From assembly GCA_000818945.1 (NCBI GenBank), contig KN805399.1, forward strand, positions 113,025 through 177,024: 64,000 bases of DNA, in the 5' to 3' direction. This DNA comes from Schizochytrium sp. CCTCC M209059. Its lineage: Eukaryota; Sar; Bigyra; Thraustochytrida; Thraustochytriidae. Within the stretch, counting starts at the first letter, position 1; each line of letters begins with the position of its first letter. A program made the position numbers and the translations under genes. The notes under the pieces were generated by a model that was given only the letters and a program-made list of their open reading frames with translations, had not been told where the DNA came from and did not search any database. Positions 10,103 through 19,220 of the stretch are shown one piece after another.

Positions 10103-12091
10103 CAGTCAACGAGACCATAAATCGGTAATTAGCCTCTCATATTTCCTTCCGTCCACGCGAGAAGCGGCGCTTTTTAAGATGAACTGGAAAAAGTCGACGG
10201 CGTGCAGATCGCGACGAAGCGCGCGGCTACGACCAACGCCAGCGAGCATACGACGCAGACTTGCGGTGAAGAGGGGGTGTGTGCTAAAACGATGAGCGGG
10301 TTCCCCAAGCGTCGCCGGATATCACCATCTCAAGAGCAAGGGCGCCCGCGAAATGAAAGCGTCAAAACCCGGGTAACGGCGACCATCGAGGGCTGCGAAG
10401 GAGAACTTGAGGCCATCAGAAAAGCTCGTGGACGACCGGTGCTCACGTCTCAAGAGCGCTTCATGGCTCTACACGCTTATTTTGCGTATCAAAAAGATCA
10501 GTTGGCTTCGCAGAAAAAGACAGGCCGCAAGTGGCCGATTAACGCGATGGCAAATGTGGCCGCAATGCTGGGCATATCCAAGTCCACGCTCGCTCCTCTC
10601 ATCAAGAGCTGGACTGATTCTCGAACCAGTGAGACTGGCGATCGCAGTCTGCAACCAGTCTCGAATCGCGGCAATCGAGAGGCTAAGCCGAGACGTGTTC
10701 CAACGACGAAGCAGGTATTCTTCAAGATTCGTGACTTCGTGCGCGAAAGGCGGCTGCGGCATGAGGCTGTGTCAGCCAGACACGTCACAGACTACCTGGT
10801 AGAGACTGGGGTGCTTTCAATTATCCATGACGAAGGCGGTGTGATAGACGCCAAAGACTACAGTGCTGCTCTTCGGGCCACACAGTCCTATCTGGTCGCG
10901 ATGGGCTTCTGCCGTGGGAAGCGTCCGGGAAAGGTTTCGTTAAAGGTCGAACATATTGCTCTGCGCGACGATTACATCGTCAGACTCTTACAGAATCGAT
11001 CCCTTCCGCCTGAGTTGCAGCTAAGGGAGGTCTATCTTGATGAGTCATACGTGCATCAACACTACCATAGGTTTGATAAAAGTCTATTTGATCCAATGGA
11101 CGCGGAAGACACAACGACGCGCGTTCAACACAAAGGACGTAGGTATTGTATTCTGGCTGCCATTCAGAATTCGAGTCCAAAATACCTAGATCGTGAAGCT
11201 GGCCTCGTGCCAGGCTCTATTTGGACGTTTTGTCCGCAAGCAGCTGACGCGAGCAAAGGAGACTACCACAAGAACTTCAACGGGACGAATTTTGCATTGT
11301 GGTGGCGGACGCAGCTCCTGCCTAACCTTCATGAGCCGTCCCTGATCATAATGGACAATGCGAGCTACCACAAGACGCTGCCGCCAACCGCACCCGACGT
11401 CGCGAAGCTAAAGAAACGGGAGGTTATTGCAGCGCTTTATCGTTATCAGATACCGCACGACGCAACGAGCACAGTTGCGCAGCTGAAAGTTCTGCTGAAG
11501 AACTGGATCAAGGAGAAGGTGCTGCCGGAAGTGATCGAGGCAGCAGAGAGGGCAGGGCATCGTGTCCTCTTCACGCCACCTCACTACTCGGATCTTCAGC
11601 CCATCGAACTGATTTGGGCTTACGTGAAAGGAAACATTGCAAGGCAATACACGAAGGACACCACTCTTCAAGATGTGAAGCAGAGACTCGATGCCGAGTT
11701 CATCAAACTCGAGCAACCCTCCGGTCGAGACTTGGTGAAGAGGATTATCGTCTCACGCGATCGTGTCGTAGAGGAGTTTCGTAGTGAATCCTCGATTGAA
11801 GATGGTGTTGAAACTGACAGCGATGATGGTGATGATGATGATGACCTTTTTGAAGAAGATTACGACGTTGATGAACTCGAAAAGCAGCTCGAAGCTGTCC
11901 TAACAATTACAGATGGTCGATCCTAGAGGTTATATAGTAAAAACTTTAATAATGGTTACAATCAACTATTATCCAAATACGAGTTGGGCTCGACAATTAG
12001 CACAGAGGCCCGCCAACAACGCCCCTTCCCCCGGCCCTGTGCAGCTCCCTCCATTGCCTTTATAATTACCGATTTATGGTCTCGTTGACTG
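10103..12091 (+). mobile_element. DDE DNA transposon, copy 1 (1989 bp, intact)
   Basis: Bounded by perfect 29-bp terminal inverted repeats that begin CAGTCAACGAGACC and end in GGTAATTA. Flanked on both sides by TCC (10100-10102 and 12092-12094), read as a 3-bp target-site duplication. It contains a single transposase gene. A second copy of identical length is at 29902-31890 in opposite orientation, with only four base differences found. Near-identity and perfect ends indicate recent activity. Confidence 0.93.
10292..11926 (+). CDS. DDE transposase (DD83E spacing), apparently intact
   Basis: A 544-aa protein. The ATG at 10292 is the first in frame; the frame extends upstream without an ATG. 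Residues about 48-108 form an HTH-like region (TSQERFMAL...MLGISKSTLAPLIKSW). The catalytic core shows D250 in VYLDESYVHQHYHR, D355 in IIMDNASYH and E439 in HYSDLQPIELIWAYVKG, as in IS630/Tc1/mariner-type DDE_3 transposases. Spacing between the second Asp and Glu is 83 residues, much longer than the 34-41 of ordinary Tc1/mariner. The insert is helical and lysine-rich (about 372-412). This recalls the long-spacer (DD82E) group called Sailor, but the 3-bp target duplications do not fit a TA-inserting element. The C-terminus is acidic (Asp-rich). Confidence 0.9.
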   Translation: MSGFPKRRRISPSQEQGRPRNESVKTRVTATIEGCEGELEAIRKARGRPVLTSQERFMALHAYFAYQKDQLASQKKTGRKWPINAMANVAAMLGISKSTLAPLIKSWTDSRTSETGDRSLQPVSNRGNREAKPRRVPTTKQVFFKIRDFVRERRLRHEAVSARHVTDYLVETGVLSIIHDEGGVIDAKDYSAALRATQSYLVAMGFCRGKRPGKVSLKVEHIALRDDYIVRLLQNRSLPPELQLREVYLDESYVHQHYHRFDKSLFDPMDAEDTTTRVQHKGRRYCILAAIQNSSPKYLDREAGLVPGSIWTFCPQAADASKGDYHKNFNGTNFALWWRTQLLPNLHEPSLIIMDNASYHKTLPPTAPDVAKLKKREVIAALYRYQIPHDATSTVAQLKVLLKNWIKEKVLPEVIEAAERAGHRVLFTPPHYSDLQPIELIWAYVKGNIARQYTKDTTLQDVKQRLDAEFIKLEQPSGRDLVKRIIVSRDRVVEEFRSESSIEDGVETDSDDGDDDDDLFEEDYDVDELEKQLEAVLTITDGRS

Positions 12092-12464
12092 TCCGTACTT
12101 TTAAATTTGCTGGTGTGATCGTAGTAGCCTGCGGAAGGAGTATGACAACGACTGATCTCCAATCGAGAGCTCAATCTTGACGAGTATATATATAAAAGAC
12201 GATGCTTACAATGAACGAACGTAGTGGAGCTTCTCGTTGCGTCTTGCACGCACGGGACGGAGCAGAGTATATCAAATCATAAGAAAAAAACAAGTATGTC
12301 GGAAAGGAAATCGTGAAAAGTCAAAGACACATGAATTCATGGGGAAAATGGGTCGTGCATTCGACGCATTATAATCGATCTCATTAAAAGGTCTCGATGG
12401 TCTCTGTGAGTAAGCGAAGTCAAAGCCCGACGACCGAGACGTAGCCTTGATTGATGCACACGTT
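12092..12464. other. Spacer between transposon copy 1 and the EF-hand gene
   Basis: AT-richer than its surroundings, with TATATATATAAAAG near 12185-12198 on the plus strand. It contains the 3' region of the minus-strand EF-hand gene. No gene seen. Confidence 0.6.
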
Positions 12465-13945
12465 CTACTCGTCATCTTCGACAATAATGGCAAGCTCCAT
12501 GAGTCCCTTGAGCGTTCGCTGTACAAAGGATGATAATGCATCAAGTCAGTAATCGTCCTCTTGCGGACTTCATCTTCCACCCATACATAACTTACAAAGG
12601 CGTGTTCAACAACAGGCTTGTACCTGTATTGTGCGGTTTCGGTCTGCTGAGCAAGCGCAAGGAGTGCGTGCATGGATGGCCGATCGAGCTCGGGGAGAAC
12701 GGACTTGAGCGTCGTCTTGATCTCCTCGCGCGTCAAGCAGCCGGCTCCATCTTCGTCAAGCTCGCGAAAGGCTGCCAAGAGCTCCTCTTCGAGCTGGTCC
12801 CGGTCGCGGCCAAAGACCATACCCCAACCGTCCGAAGCATGCAGTGTCTGCATGCGCTCCTGCTTTTCCACCAACTTTTGGCTATAATGCATGCACGAGT
12901 GCACCATGAAGGCCACGCGGGACACCTCGGCGCCATAGTCAATCATGCCCCGTTCATCCTCCTTGACTTCCGAAAGAATTGAGCAAATTTGCAAAAGCGT
13001 GAGGCCGAGGTCCATTCTCGAGAGGACGGATTGGAGCTGCTCGTGCGACAGCATACCGCTCTCCGTCTTATCTGCCTTTTGGAATGCTTCCAAAATGGCC
13101 ACTTGGATGTCTTGGACGTCCTGCGAAGGCGCCATCCACTCCTGCGCCGTGAGCTCCGCCAGCAGCTCCATGCACAGAGGCTTGAAAGCCTCGTACGCAA
13201 TCTTGCCATCGTTGTCTGCGTAGGTCTCAAACATAAGGACATTGATCTCCTTCCGCGTCATGCCGATGCGAATATCAGCCAGACACCGCTCGAACTCGTC
13301 GAGGTCCAGCGTGCCGTTGCCGTCAGTGTCGGCTTCGCGAAAGATGCTCGTCAGGATCTCCTCGAGCTCCTCATGCGGCATGCCGTGGTAAATGTGACTT
13401 TCCGCTTCCTCCTTAACTTTCGCTTGGCGCTCTTCCTCCTGACGGAGCTCGTGCTTTGCCACGAGGGTCTGAATGACCCCCATGGCCACGGGAATGAACT
13501 CTGCGTAGCTCACGAGACCGTTCTCGTCACGGTCAGCCTCGGCAAGAATGCGACGCACATCATTTTTGCGCAGCCCAAGCTTGGCGCCAAGTTTGTTAAA
13601 GACCATTTTGAACTCGTGCCTGTCGAGGGTGTGGTTCGCGTCTACGTCCTGCTCGCGGAAGAGGCTATGAATCAGCTCCTCGATTTCTTGCGGGCTCATT
13701 TCTGTCAGGAGAAAGCCCGGGTCCGGGTCTTCCAGGATGCTATTGCGCTTCGACCTTTTGCTCGGCATCTCGTGCTGCGCCGCGTCATTCTGCACCTTTT
13801 CGGAAAAGTACTGCAAACAAAATGCTTCAATGTCTGCTGGCTGCTCGCGAAGAATTTCGCGCGCGAGCTTACTCACCACGTCCGGAAAGCCATCTGGCAT
13901 GGCGAATTCTTTTGCGTAGCTCGAGGGCACCATGCCTTCCGTCAT
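12465..13945 (-). CDS. RIIa-domain / multi-EF-hand calcium-binding protein (2 exons)
   Basis: Exon 1 spans 13945-12596 and exon 2 12518-12465. The 77-nt intron (12595-12519) has donor GTAAGT, a TTACTGAC branch-like site and acceptor TACAG; it is phase 0 and splicing gives 467 aa. Residues about 10-52 resemble the RIIa dimerisation/docking fold (DGFPDVVSKLAREILREQP...FCLQYFSEKV). EF-hand loops with good ligands are at 100-111 (DVDANHTLDRHE), 138-149, 206-217 (DTDGNGTLDLDE) and 397-408. Degenerate loops are at about 242-253 and 292-303. RIIa plus EF-hands is common in flagellar and PKA-anchoring proteins, so a calcium-responsive axonemal role is plausible. The start is the first ATG in context ACCATGA. 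A longer read-through of the intron gives an implausible tail. Confidence 0.85.
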
Positions 13946-14055
13946 GGTCCCACGAAAAAGAAAGCTTGGACCCACCTCTTGTGCCCTTTCCTCTCTTGCT
14001 GATCGGCGTCTGGTCTTCGTTCCGTCCAAGATCCTCGACCGCCAGCCGATCGAAG

Positions 14056-14089
<34 letters not shown>

Positions 14090-14445
14090 TGTCTGTCTGT
14101 CTCCTTACCCTGGAGCTCCTTGTGTGTTTCCACGCGCGCGCGCGCCCTGCCGATAGCAAAGCTTTTTATGCGCAAAGAGTCTCCACGCCCTTGCCTTATG
14201 TGCGTGCGACCTCCGCGCTCTCGCACATAGCCGTTGAAAGTTCAGAATCCGAGTCCCGAGCCCTGGGCAACTCTGCCGGTGCTCACTAATAGTACCGTGA
14301 CAGTGACTATACTAGAACGAGCATTAGTCCGGGCCTACTCAAAATAGGACATTATGGTTATACAGTCGCAGATGTGACTATGTGGTCACGGTCACGGTCA
14401 CGGTATTTTTTAGTAAAAGAAAAGAGCTCGTTTTATTGTATTCGT
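13946..14445. other. Spacer with leader microsatellite and a MITE-like inverted repeat
   Basis: Contains the 5' leader of the EF-hand gene with a (CCTG)n tract (14056-14102), and a 113-bp segment at 14293-14405 whose ends are 15-bp inverted repeats (TACCGTGACAGTGAC against GTCACGGTCACGGTA, one mismatch). No gene seen. Confidence 0.65.
14056..14102. repeat. (CCTG)n/(TCTG)n microsatellite in the EF-hand gene leader
   Basis: On the transcribed sense it reads (CAGG)n, about 110 bp upstream of the EF-hand ATG. Confidence 0.9.
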
Positions 14446-16092
14446 TTACAGAATTGGAGATCTACTGAGAGCTTCAAGAGGGCTTGGTGAGGAGTCCGTA
14501 TTAGCTGTAATTTCTTCAATGGCCCGCTTAATTTCCTCAGCAAAGATGGCTGCAACCTGATCTGCCTTGGAAGAAGCTTGGCCTGGTGGCTTCTTCGATT
14601 TTTTGGTTCTTTTCGTTTTCTTTTTAGTCGCTCGCCTTGTTAGAGACTTGCTATCCTCAGTTGGTGGCCTCGTAGGATCAGATGCAGACAATTTCGATGT
14701 AGTTCGCTTCGCTTTTGCCATGTCTTCGCTTGGCCTTGTACTAGTTCTTCTACGTGCGAATTTCGACTCGCGCATTAGGTGAGTTGCACAAGCTCGCATG
14801 CTGTTTTCGCGCTCCGACGGCTCACGATTCTCTCTACCCACAAGTCGGCGCGTGAGCTCGCCCGACTCCGATGAAGTCGCGCGGTCTTCGTCCATCATGG
14901 CAAGCAAGCCCCCTTGAGATGCCATCATTCCAAGGGAGGCAACGAGCGAGCCGAGTTCGGGAGAAACTTGATGACCGCTCTGCCATTCAAGGATTGCCGC
15001 GGCAATAACACATACAGGGTATTCTTCGCCTGGGAGTCGGCTCGCGCCATGCTCGATCTCGTCCCCCGTGTTTTCGGGAAGCGCCCTTTGCAAGAGCCCA
15101 GCGTCAGGAAGGGCACTTCGCTCCCGCAGTAAAGCGTCAAGACGAGCCACCGTGACCTTTTCAAGGTTCCCTCGCAAGTCGATGACCGCAATCGCGTCGT
15201 TGGACTGTTCTAGGGCGTCGAGCAGAGCCAAAACGCCAGCCCTGGTAATGGAGTTATTTTGCAAGTTGATTGCGCCAATCCAGTCGTCCGCAACGAGCTC
15301 GTGTGCAACAGCACGCCCAATTCCATCACCAAAGGAGTTGTTTGCGAGGTCGAGCGTGAGCAGCCCCATCATGGCGATCTCGTTGAACTCCTCTGGTTTG
15401 AGCAGCATAGCCTCGTGCATTCCGGTGCGACGGAGACTCTTGCCCCAACGCGCATCGCTTCGACGTTGTGCGTGACAGCGAAGTACATGTGCCACAGCGC
15501 CCGCACTGCGGTCTGAGAGGGCACAATCAGCGAGGTCCAAGGTCTGGATTGATGCATTCGTGGCGAGGCCCAGGTGCATTGCCTTAAAGGCAGTGTCGCC
15601 AAACTTCGATGCGCGAAACGATACTCGACGAAGTGCAATCGCGTGGGCGAGACCTACGCCAACTTCTCGGGCTCCTTCTGTGAGCAACTTGACCCCATGC
15701 AGTTGGAGCGCCACGAGTTGGCTCGTGCTTGAACGAAGTCCGCGTTTAAGTGCTGTGCAAAGCGCAAAATTAGGTTCTTGTCGCGTCACCATGGGGCCGG
15801 CCGCATCTGCGCGGCGAGCGCGACGTCTGGAGCCCGAAGATGAGGTTGCTGCGCTGCCGAGCAAAAGTCGAACCTCGGTGACCTCGGCCTCGGCTGCGCG
15901 CCGGAGGAGTCCGTTCACCACGCGAAGTTCGTCTTCTGCACAAGCTTCGAGATCTGCAAGCACCACGCCTTGCGCTAGGCATCGCGTGTCCAGTGCGCCA
16001 GTGCTGCCGCTGCCTGGGCCGCGGCCTTGGCGCCCAACCTCGCGTTTCGCCTGGGCCAGCACGGCTTGTGCTGGGTGCATCGCGCTCGCCAT
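14446..16092 (-). CDS. CEP78: CEP78 homologue (centrosomal leucine-rich-repeat protein)
   Basis: A 548-aa single-exon gene; the ATG at 16092 (AAGATGGCG) is the first in frame. Residues about 105-310 are ribonuclease-inhibitor-type leucine-rich repeats with the CEP78 order of blocks: FALCTALKRGL...LQLHGVKL, then LDLADCALSD, the non-LRR spacer RRSDARWGKSLRR, then LTLDLANNSFGD, INLQNNSITRAG and VIDLRGN. The Arg-rich W-x-x-S-L-R spacer between repeats is a distinctive CEP78 feature. The C-terminal 200 residues are low complexity and Lys/Ser/Thr-rich. CEP78 acts at the centriole and ciliary base in animals. It sits directly downstream of the RIIa/EF-hand gene on the same strand (353 bp between stop-side and leader), another probable ciliary protein. 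Assignment is by motif order and is fairly secure. Confidence 0.82.
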   Translation of the reverse strand: MASAMHPAQAVLAQAKREVGRQGRGPGSGSTGALDTRCLAQGVVLADLEACAEDELRVVNGLLRRAAEAEVTEVRLLLGSAATSSSGSRRRARRADAAGPMVTRQEPNFALCTALKRGLRSSTSQLVALQLHGVKLLTEGAREVGVGLAHAIALRRVSFRASKFGDTAFKAMHLGLATNASIQTLDLADCALSDRSAGAVAHVLRCHAQRRSDARWGKSLRRTGMHEAMLLKPEEFNEIAMMGLLTLDLANNSFGDGIGRAVAHELVADDWIGAINLQNNSITRAGVLALLDALEQSNDAIAVIDLRGNLEKVTVARLDALLRERSALPDAGLLQRALPENTGDEIEHGASRLPGEEYPVCVIAAAILEWQSGHQVSPELGSLVASLGMMASQGGLLAMMDEDRATSSESGELTRRLVGRENREPSERENSMRACATHLMRESKFARRRTSTRPSEDMAKAKRTTSKLSASDPTRPPTEDSKSLTRRATKKKTKRTKKSKKPPGQASSKADQVAAIFAEEIKRAIEEITANTDSSPSPLEALSRSPIL

Positions 16093-16973
16093 CTTGCCCA
16101 CCAAAAGCAGACAAGCGAAGGAGCGAGTGAGCTGCAGCACGCTGCGAGAGCTTTACGCACGCGCGCCTCCTGCACTGCGTTGCGCGGGTTTGGTTCGAGA
16201 GTCGTGTGCCACGCGTGTTGTCCTGTGCTGCTGCCGCCGAGCATGTATGCGCCAAGGTCTGACTGACTGACTGACTGCCTGTCTGTCTATTGTGGTAGGA
16301 TGGTATAGTAACCGTAAACGGGGATAAAAATCGGCGGTTGGGGTCTTTTCCGGGTTGGGAAAAAAAAAGAAAAAAAGAAAGTGAGAAACAAGAGAAGGGA
16401 CGGAAATGCAAGATGATGCCAAGGTCTGGGCTATAGCCTGGCAAGAAATGTCGGTGCTTCCGGTGCTGGACGGCTTCTCTTGCAATTGCTCCAGCATGAT
16501 TCATTGTGGAGTAAGTTCTTTTGGATCTGGCACTGATTGAAGAAGCCCCTCCATCATCGTCATCATCAGGCAAAACGTAGACCTATCTACCTACACATTC
16601 ATTATTATTATCGCGCATCGTCAGAGGCTCAACCAAGAAGTTGGCTTGCCTTGATGACGCGTGAGGTTTGTGGAAAAAAAGAAAAAGAAAGAAAAAGAAG
16701 AGCAGGGTCACAGCAGCATACACGTCACAGGGCGCGCAGCGAAGAGGCAAGCCTCGTTCGCCACATGAACCCATTTAGACGGAGATATGCCCAACGACGG
16801 ACGGACGGACGAGAAGAAGAGGGAGAAAACGCTCTTGTTTTCCTGAAAGAGGTTCTCCTCTTCTTTCTTTCTTGGAAGTAAAAAGAAGAAGAAGAAGAAG
16901 AAGAAGAAGAAGAAAAGGGAAGACTACTTCTTGCGCGTACATGTGCTTCTCGCTCGCGTCAAATTCAAGGCAC
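16093..16973. other. Spacer between CEP78 and carrier genes
   Basis: Holds short simple repeats: (CTGA)n at 16258-16285, an A/G-rich tract near 16358-16382, (GACG)n near 16797-16812 and (AGA)n at 16881-16915. No gene seen. Confidence 0.6.
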
Positions 16974-17840
16974 TTAGATGCTCTCGAGGCCAAAAATGTT
17001 GCGCAGGAACTCAAAGACGACGAGCTGGCCCGTAGCCTGAGGGCCGAAACGAGCCCACATCATGAAGCTGCCGCGGTACAGGGAGAGAGGGCCGTCCTTC
17101 TTGACAGTCTGCACGACGCAGTCCACGAGACCATTGTACTCTGATGCGCTGGCGTTCATGAGTTTGGTGCGGATCATATCGATGGGGGCGACGGCCAGAG
17201 TCATTGCGACACCGGCGCAGGCAGAGGCGAGGAAGACGGTGCGCGGGTCCTTGCGCGGGAGACCAGTCTGTTCGACCACAAAGCCCTTGGAAACATCAAA
17301 GACAGCGAGCTTGGTGCCGTTAAGCACGCAGGCGCGAAGCCCATTTGCCGAGAGACCGCGCCAGAAGCCCGTGATGCCGCGCTCCTGGTGCACGTTGCTA
17401 ATGGCAGTACCGAGCGAGACGGACTTGCCTGTGTTGGAGATCATGCGCGTCTTGAGCACGTCAAAAGGGTTTCCGAAGAAGGAGCCGAGCACGCCAGCAG
17501 CGGATCCCGAGGCGAACTTGAGCGCAAAGGGGAGCTCTTTCTTCGTGTCGGTGCCGTCGGTAAAGTAGACGCTCTTGACGACGTTCTTGATGGGCTGGTA
17601 GCAGCCGAGCTTGATCGAGGTGTACGCGGCCTCGCGGCAGAGCGCGGCGGGCAGGCCCTTGTACAGCGAGCGTACGCCCTCCTCCTTGACCATGGCGGTG
17701 ATGCTAAAGTTGCTGTTGATCTGCATCCGCGTCTTGACCATGTCGATCGGGTGCGTGCCGTTCACCACGATGATCGCCGTCGCGCCGGCGAGGCCCATCT
17801 CCTTGGCCAGCTCCATGAGCGGGCTGCCCTCGCCGCCCAT
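16974..17840 (-). CDS. Mitochondrial carrier family (SLC25) protein
   Basis: A 288-aa protein with the three ~100-residue repeats of the inner-membrane solute carriers. Each repeat carries the Px[DE]xx[KR] signature: HPIDMVKTRMQ (about 30-40), NPFDVLKTRM (about 123-132) and APIDMIRTKLM (about 222-232). Odd features are GATAIIVVNGTHPID in place of the more usual Gly-rich first helix, and a short (about 30-aa) acidic/polar loop before repeat 2. Overall pattern is closest to the dicarboxylate/oxoglutarate/uncoupling-protein-like group, but I cannot name the substrate. The ATG at 17840 is 37 bp from a (CAGG)n tract in the leader. Confidence 0.93.
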   Translation of the reverse strand: MGGEGSPLMELAKEMGLAGATAIIVVNGTHPIDMVKTRMQINSNFSITAMVKEEGVRSLYKGLPAALCREAAYTSIKLGCYQPIKNVVKSVYFTDGTDTKKELPFALKFASGSAAGVLGSFFGNPFDVLKTRMISNTGKSVSLGTAISNVHQERGITGFWRGLSANGLRACVLNGTKLAVFDVSKGFVVEQTGLPRKDPRTVFLASACAGVAMTLAVAPIDMIRTKLMNASASEYNGLVDCVVQTVKKDGPLSLYRGSFMMWARFGPQATGQLVVFEFLRNIFGLESI

Positions 17841-17876
17841 CTTCGCTCCTCCCTCGCCTCTTCTCCCCCGCCGCTA

Positions 17877-17917
<41 letters not shown>
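17877..17917. repeat. (CTGC)n microsatellite in the carrier leader
   Basis: About ten units; reads (GCAG)n in the sense of the carrier mRNA and ends 37 bp upstream of its ATG. Confidence 0.9.
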
Positions 17918-17920
<3 letters not shown>

Positions 17921-18190
17921 AGCGTGCGAGCGTGCGTGCGTGCGTGGTCTGAGCGTGCGATGGCGTTCTGTCTGCCCGCGTCTGCCGACCGGTCCTCCTC
18001 CCCTCCCTCTTTCCTTCTCCCGCTCCTGGCCCCTGTCTCCCTCCTTCTCTCTCTTTCTCTCCCTCTATCTAGTCAGTATCGATCTCTCTCTCCGGGCGAG
18101 CGAGGCCGCCGCATTTGAACTCCGCCGCGCGGGCCGCTGGCGGCGCCGCGCAGAGCCGCGCAGAGCCGCGCCGCGCGCCGCCTCGGCCCG

Positions 18191-18398
18191 NNNNNNNNNN
18201 NNNNNNNNNNNNNNNNNNNNNNNNNNNNNNNNNNNNNNNNNNNNNNNNNNNNNNNNNNNNNNNNNNNNNNNNNNNNNNNNNNNNNNNNNNNNNNNNNNNN
18301 NNNNNNNNNNNNNNNNNNNNNNNNNNNNNNNNNNNNNNNNNNNNNNNNNNNNNNNNNNNNNNNNNNNNNNNNNNNNNNNNNNNNNNNNNNNNNNNNNN
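18191..18398. other. Assembly gap (208 N)
   Basis: Run of N flanked by GC-rich, repeat-like DNA; length may be an estimate. Confidence 1.
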
Positions 18399-18968
18399 GC
18401 TCGCTGGCGGGCGGGCTGGCTGGCTGGCTTGGAGCGACGCGACGATGACGGCGACGCGGAGGGCGACGAGGCCCGCGCGGGCTCTTCCAGGTACAGAACG
18501 GATTTGTGATGATACATACGCACCTCGGCGTGCGGCCGGCGGCCAGAGGTGCAGAGGATAAGATAAGGTAACGAGGCTCGAGCAAGCACGCTGACTAGGA
18601 CCGCGCGGAGACTTGCCTGCAGAGGCGGTCTGTTGTCTGTCCACAACGCGACGCGGCCCGGCGAGGTCGTCTTGCTTTGGCAGGCCTCGCAGTCGAATCA
18701 GGATTGTGACCCGACCTGTGTGACCCGACCCACCCGGCATCCGCAGCTGGCTGGCCCTACCAGGTTGATTGGGCCCACTTGTGGGACTGACTCGGACGAC
18801 CTGAACTGCCAGGAAGCGCGTCCCGCTTCTCACAACAGGAGGAACAAAGGACCGGGCGGAACCAGAACAACGCAAAGACAAAGAGTCGCTTGTAGCTCTT
18901 GCACAAAGTTTACCTACGCGCAGGGCAGATCGAGAGAAACCAACGCGGACGTACGTGCCTCTGCCCCT

Positions 18969-19008
18969 GCTGACTGACTGACTGACTGACTGACTGACTG
19001 ACTGACTC
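18969..19008. repeat. (TGAC)n microsatellite
   Basis: Ten perfect tetramer units. Confidence 0.95.
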
Positions 19009-19194
19009 CGCATGTGCGACCGAGAGAGTAGGGGCGTGGCGGCCCGCGTGTGCCGCCAAGTGCCATAGCCGCAGCCGCAGCCGCTCGCCTGGCTGGGCTG
19101 GGCGATCGATCCCACCCATCATGGAAGCGCCATGATAAGGAAAGATGAGACAAGCAATCCAGGATGACGTCAGCTTGCGCTGATAGCAGCAGCT

Positions 19195-19220
19195 ACAGCT
19201 AGCTAGCTAGCTAGCTAGCT
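19195..19220. repeat. (AGCT)n palindromic tract at the end of the UPF0489 gene
   Basis: Self-complementary AGCT units that overlap the stop codon of the UPF0489 gene at 19215-19217. Confidence 0.85.

Larger units (their letters stand above)
17841..19214. other. Spacer with an assembly gap and simple repeats
   Basis: Contains the carrier promoter/leader, a pyrimidine-rich stretch (about 17990-18085), a 208-base run of N, GC-rich flanks, a (TGAC)n tract and an (AGCT)n tract. No supportable gene. Frames that cross the gap are not informative. Confidence 0.65.

Noticed and set aside
12272..12595. Read-through C-terminal extension of the EF-hand protein
   Set aside because: A GTAAGT...TACAG intron with branch site gives a short acidic end in frame; the read-through tail looks like non-coding sequence.
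18115..19115. Frames crossing the 208-base gap
   Set aside because: Built mostly of undetermined residues; not evidence of a gene.
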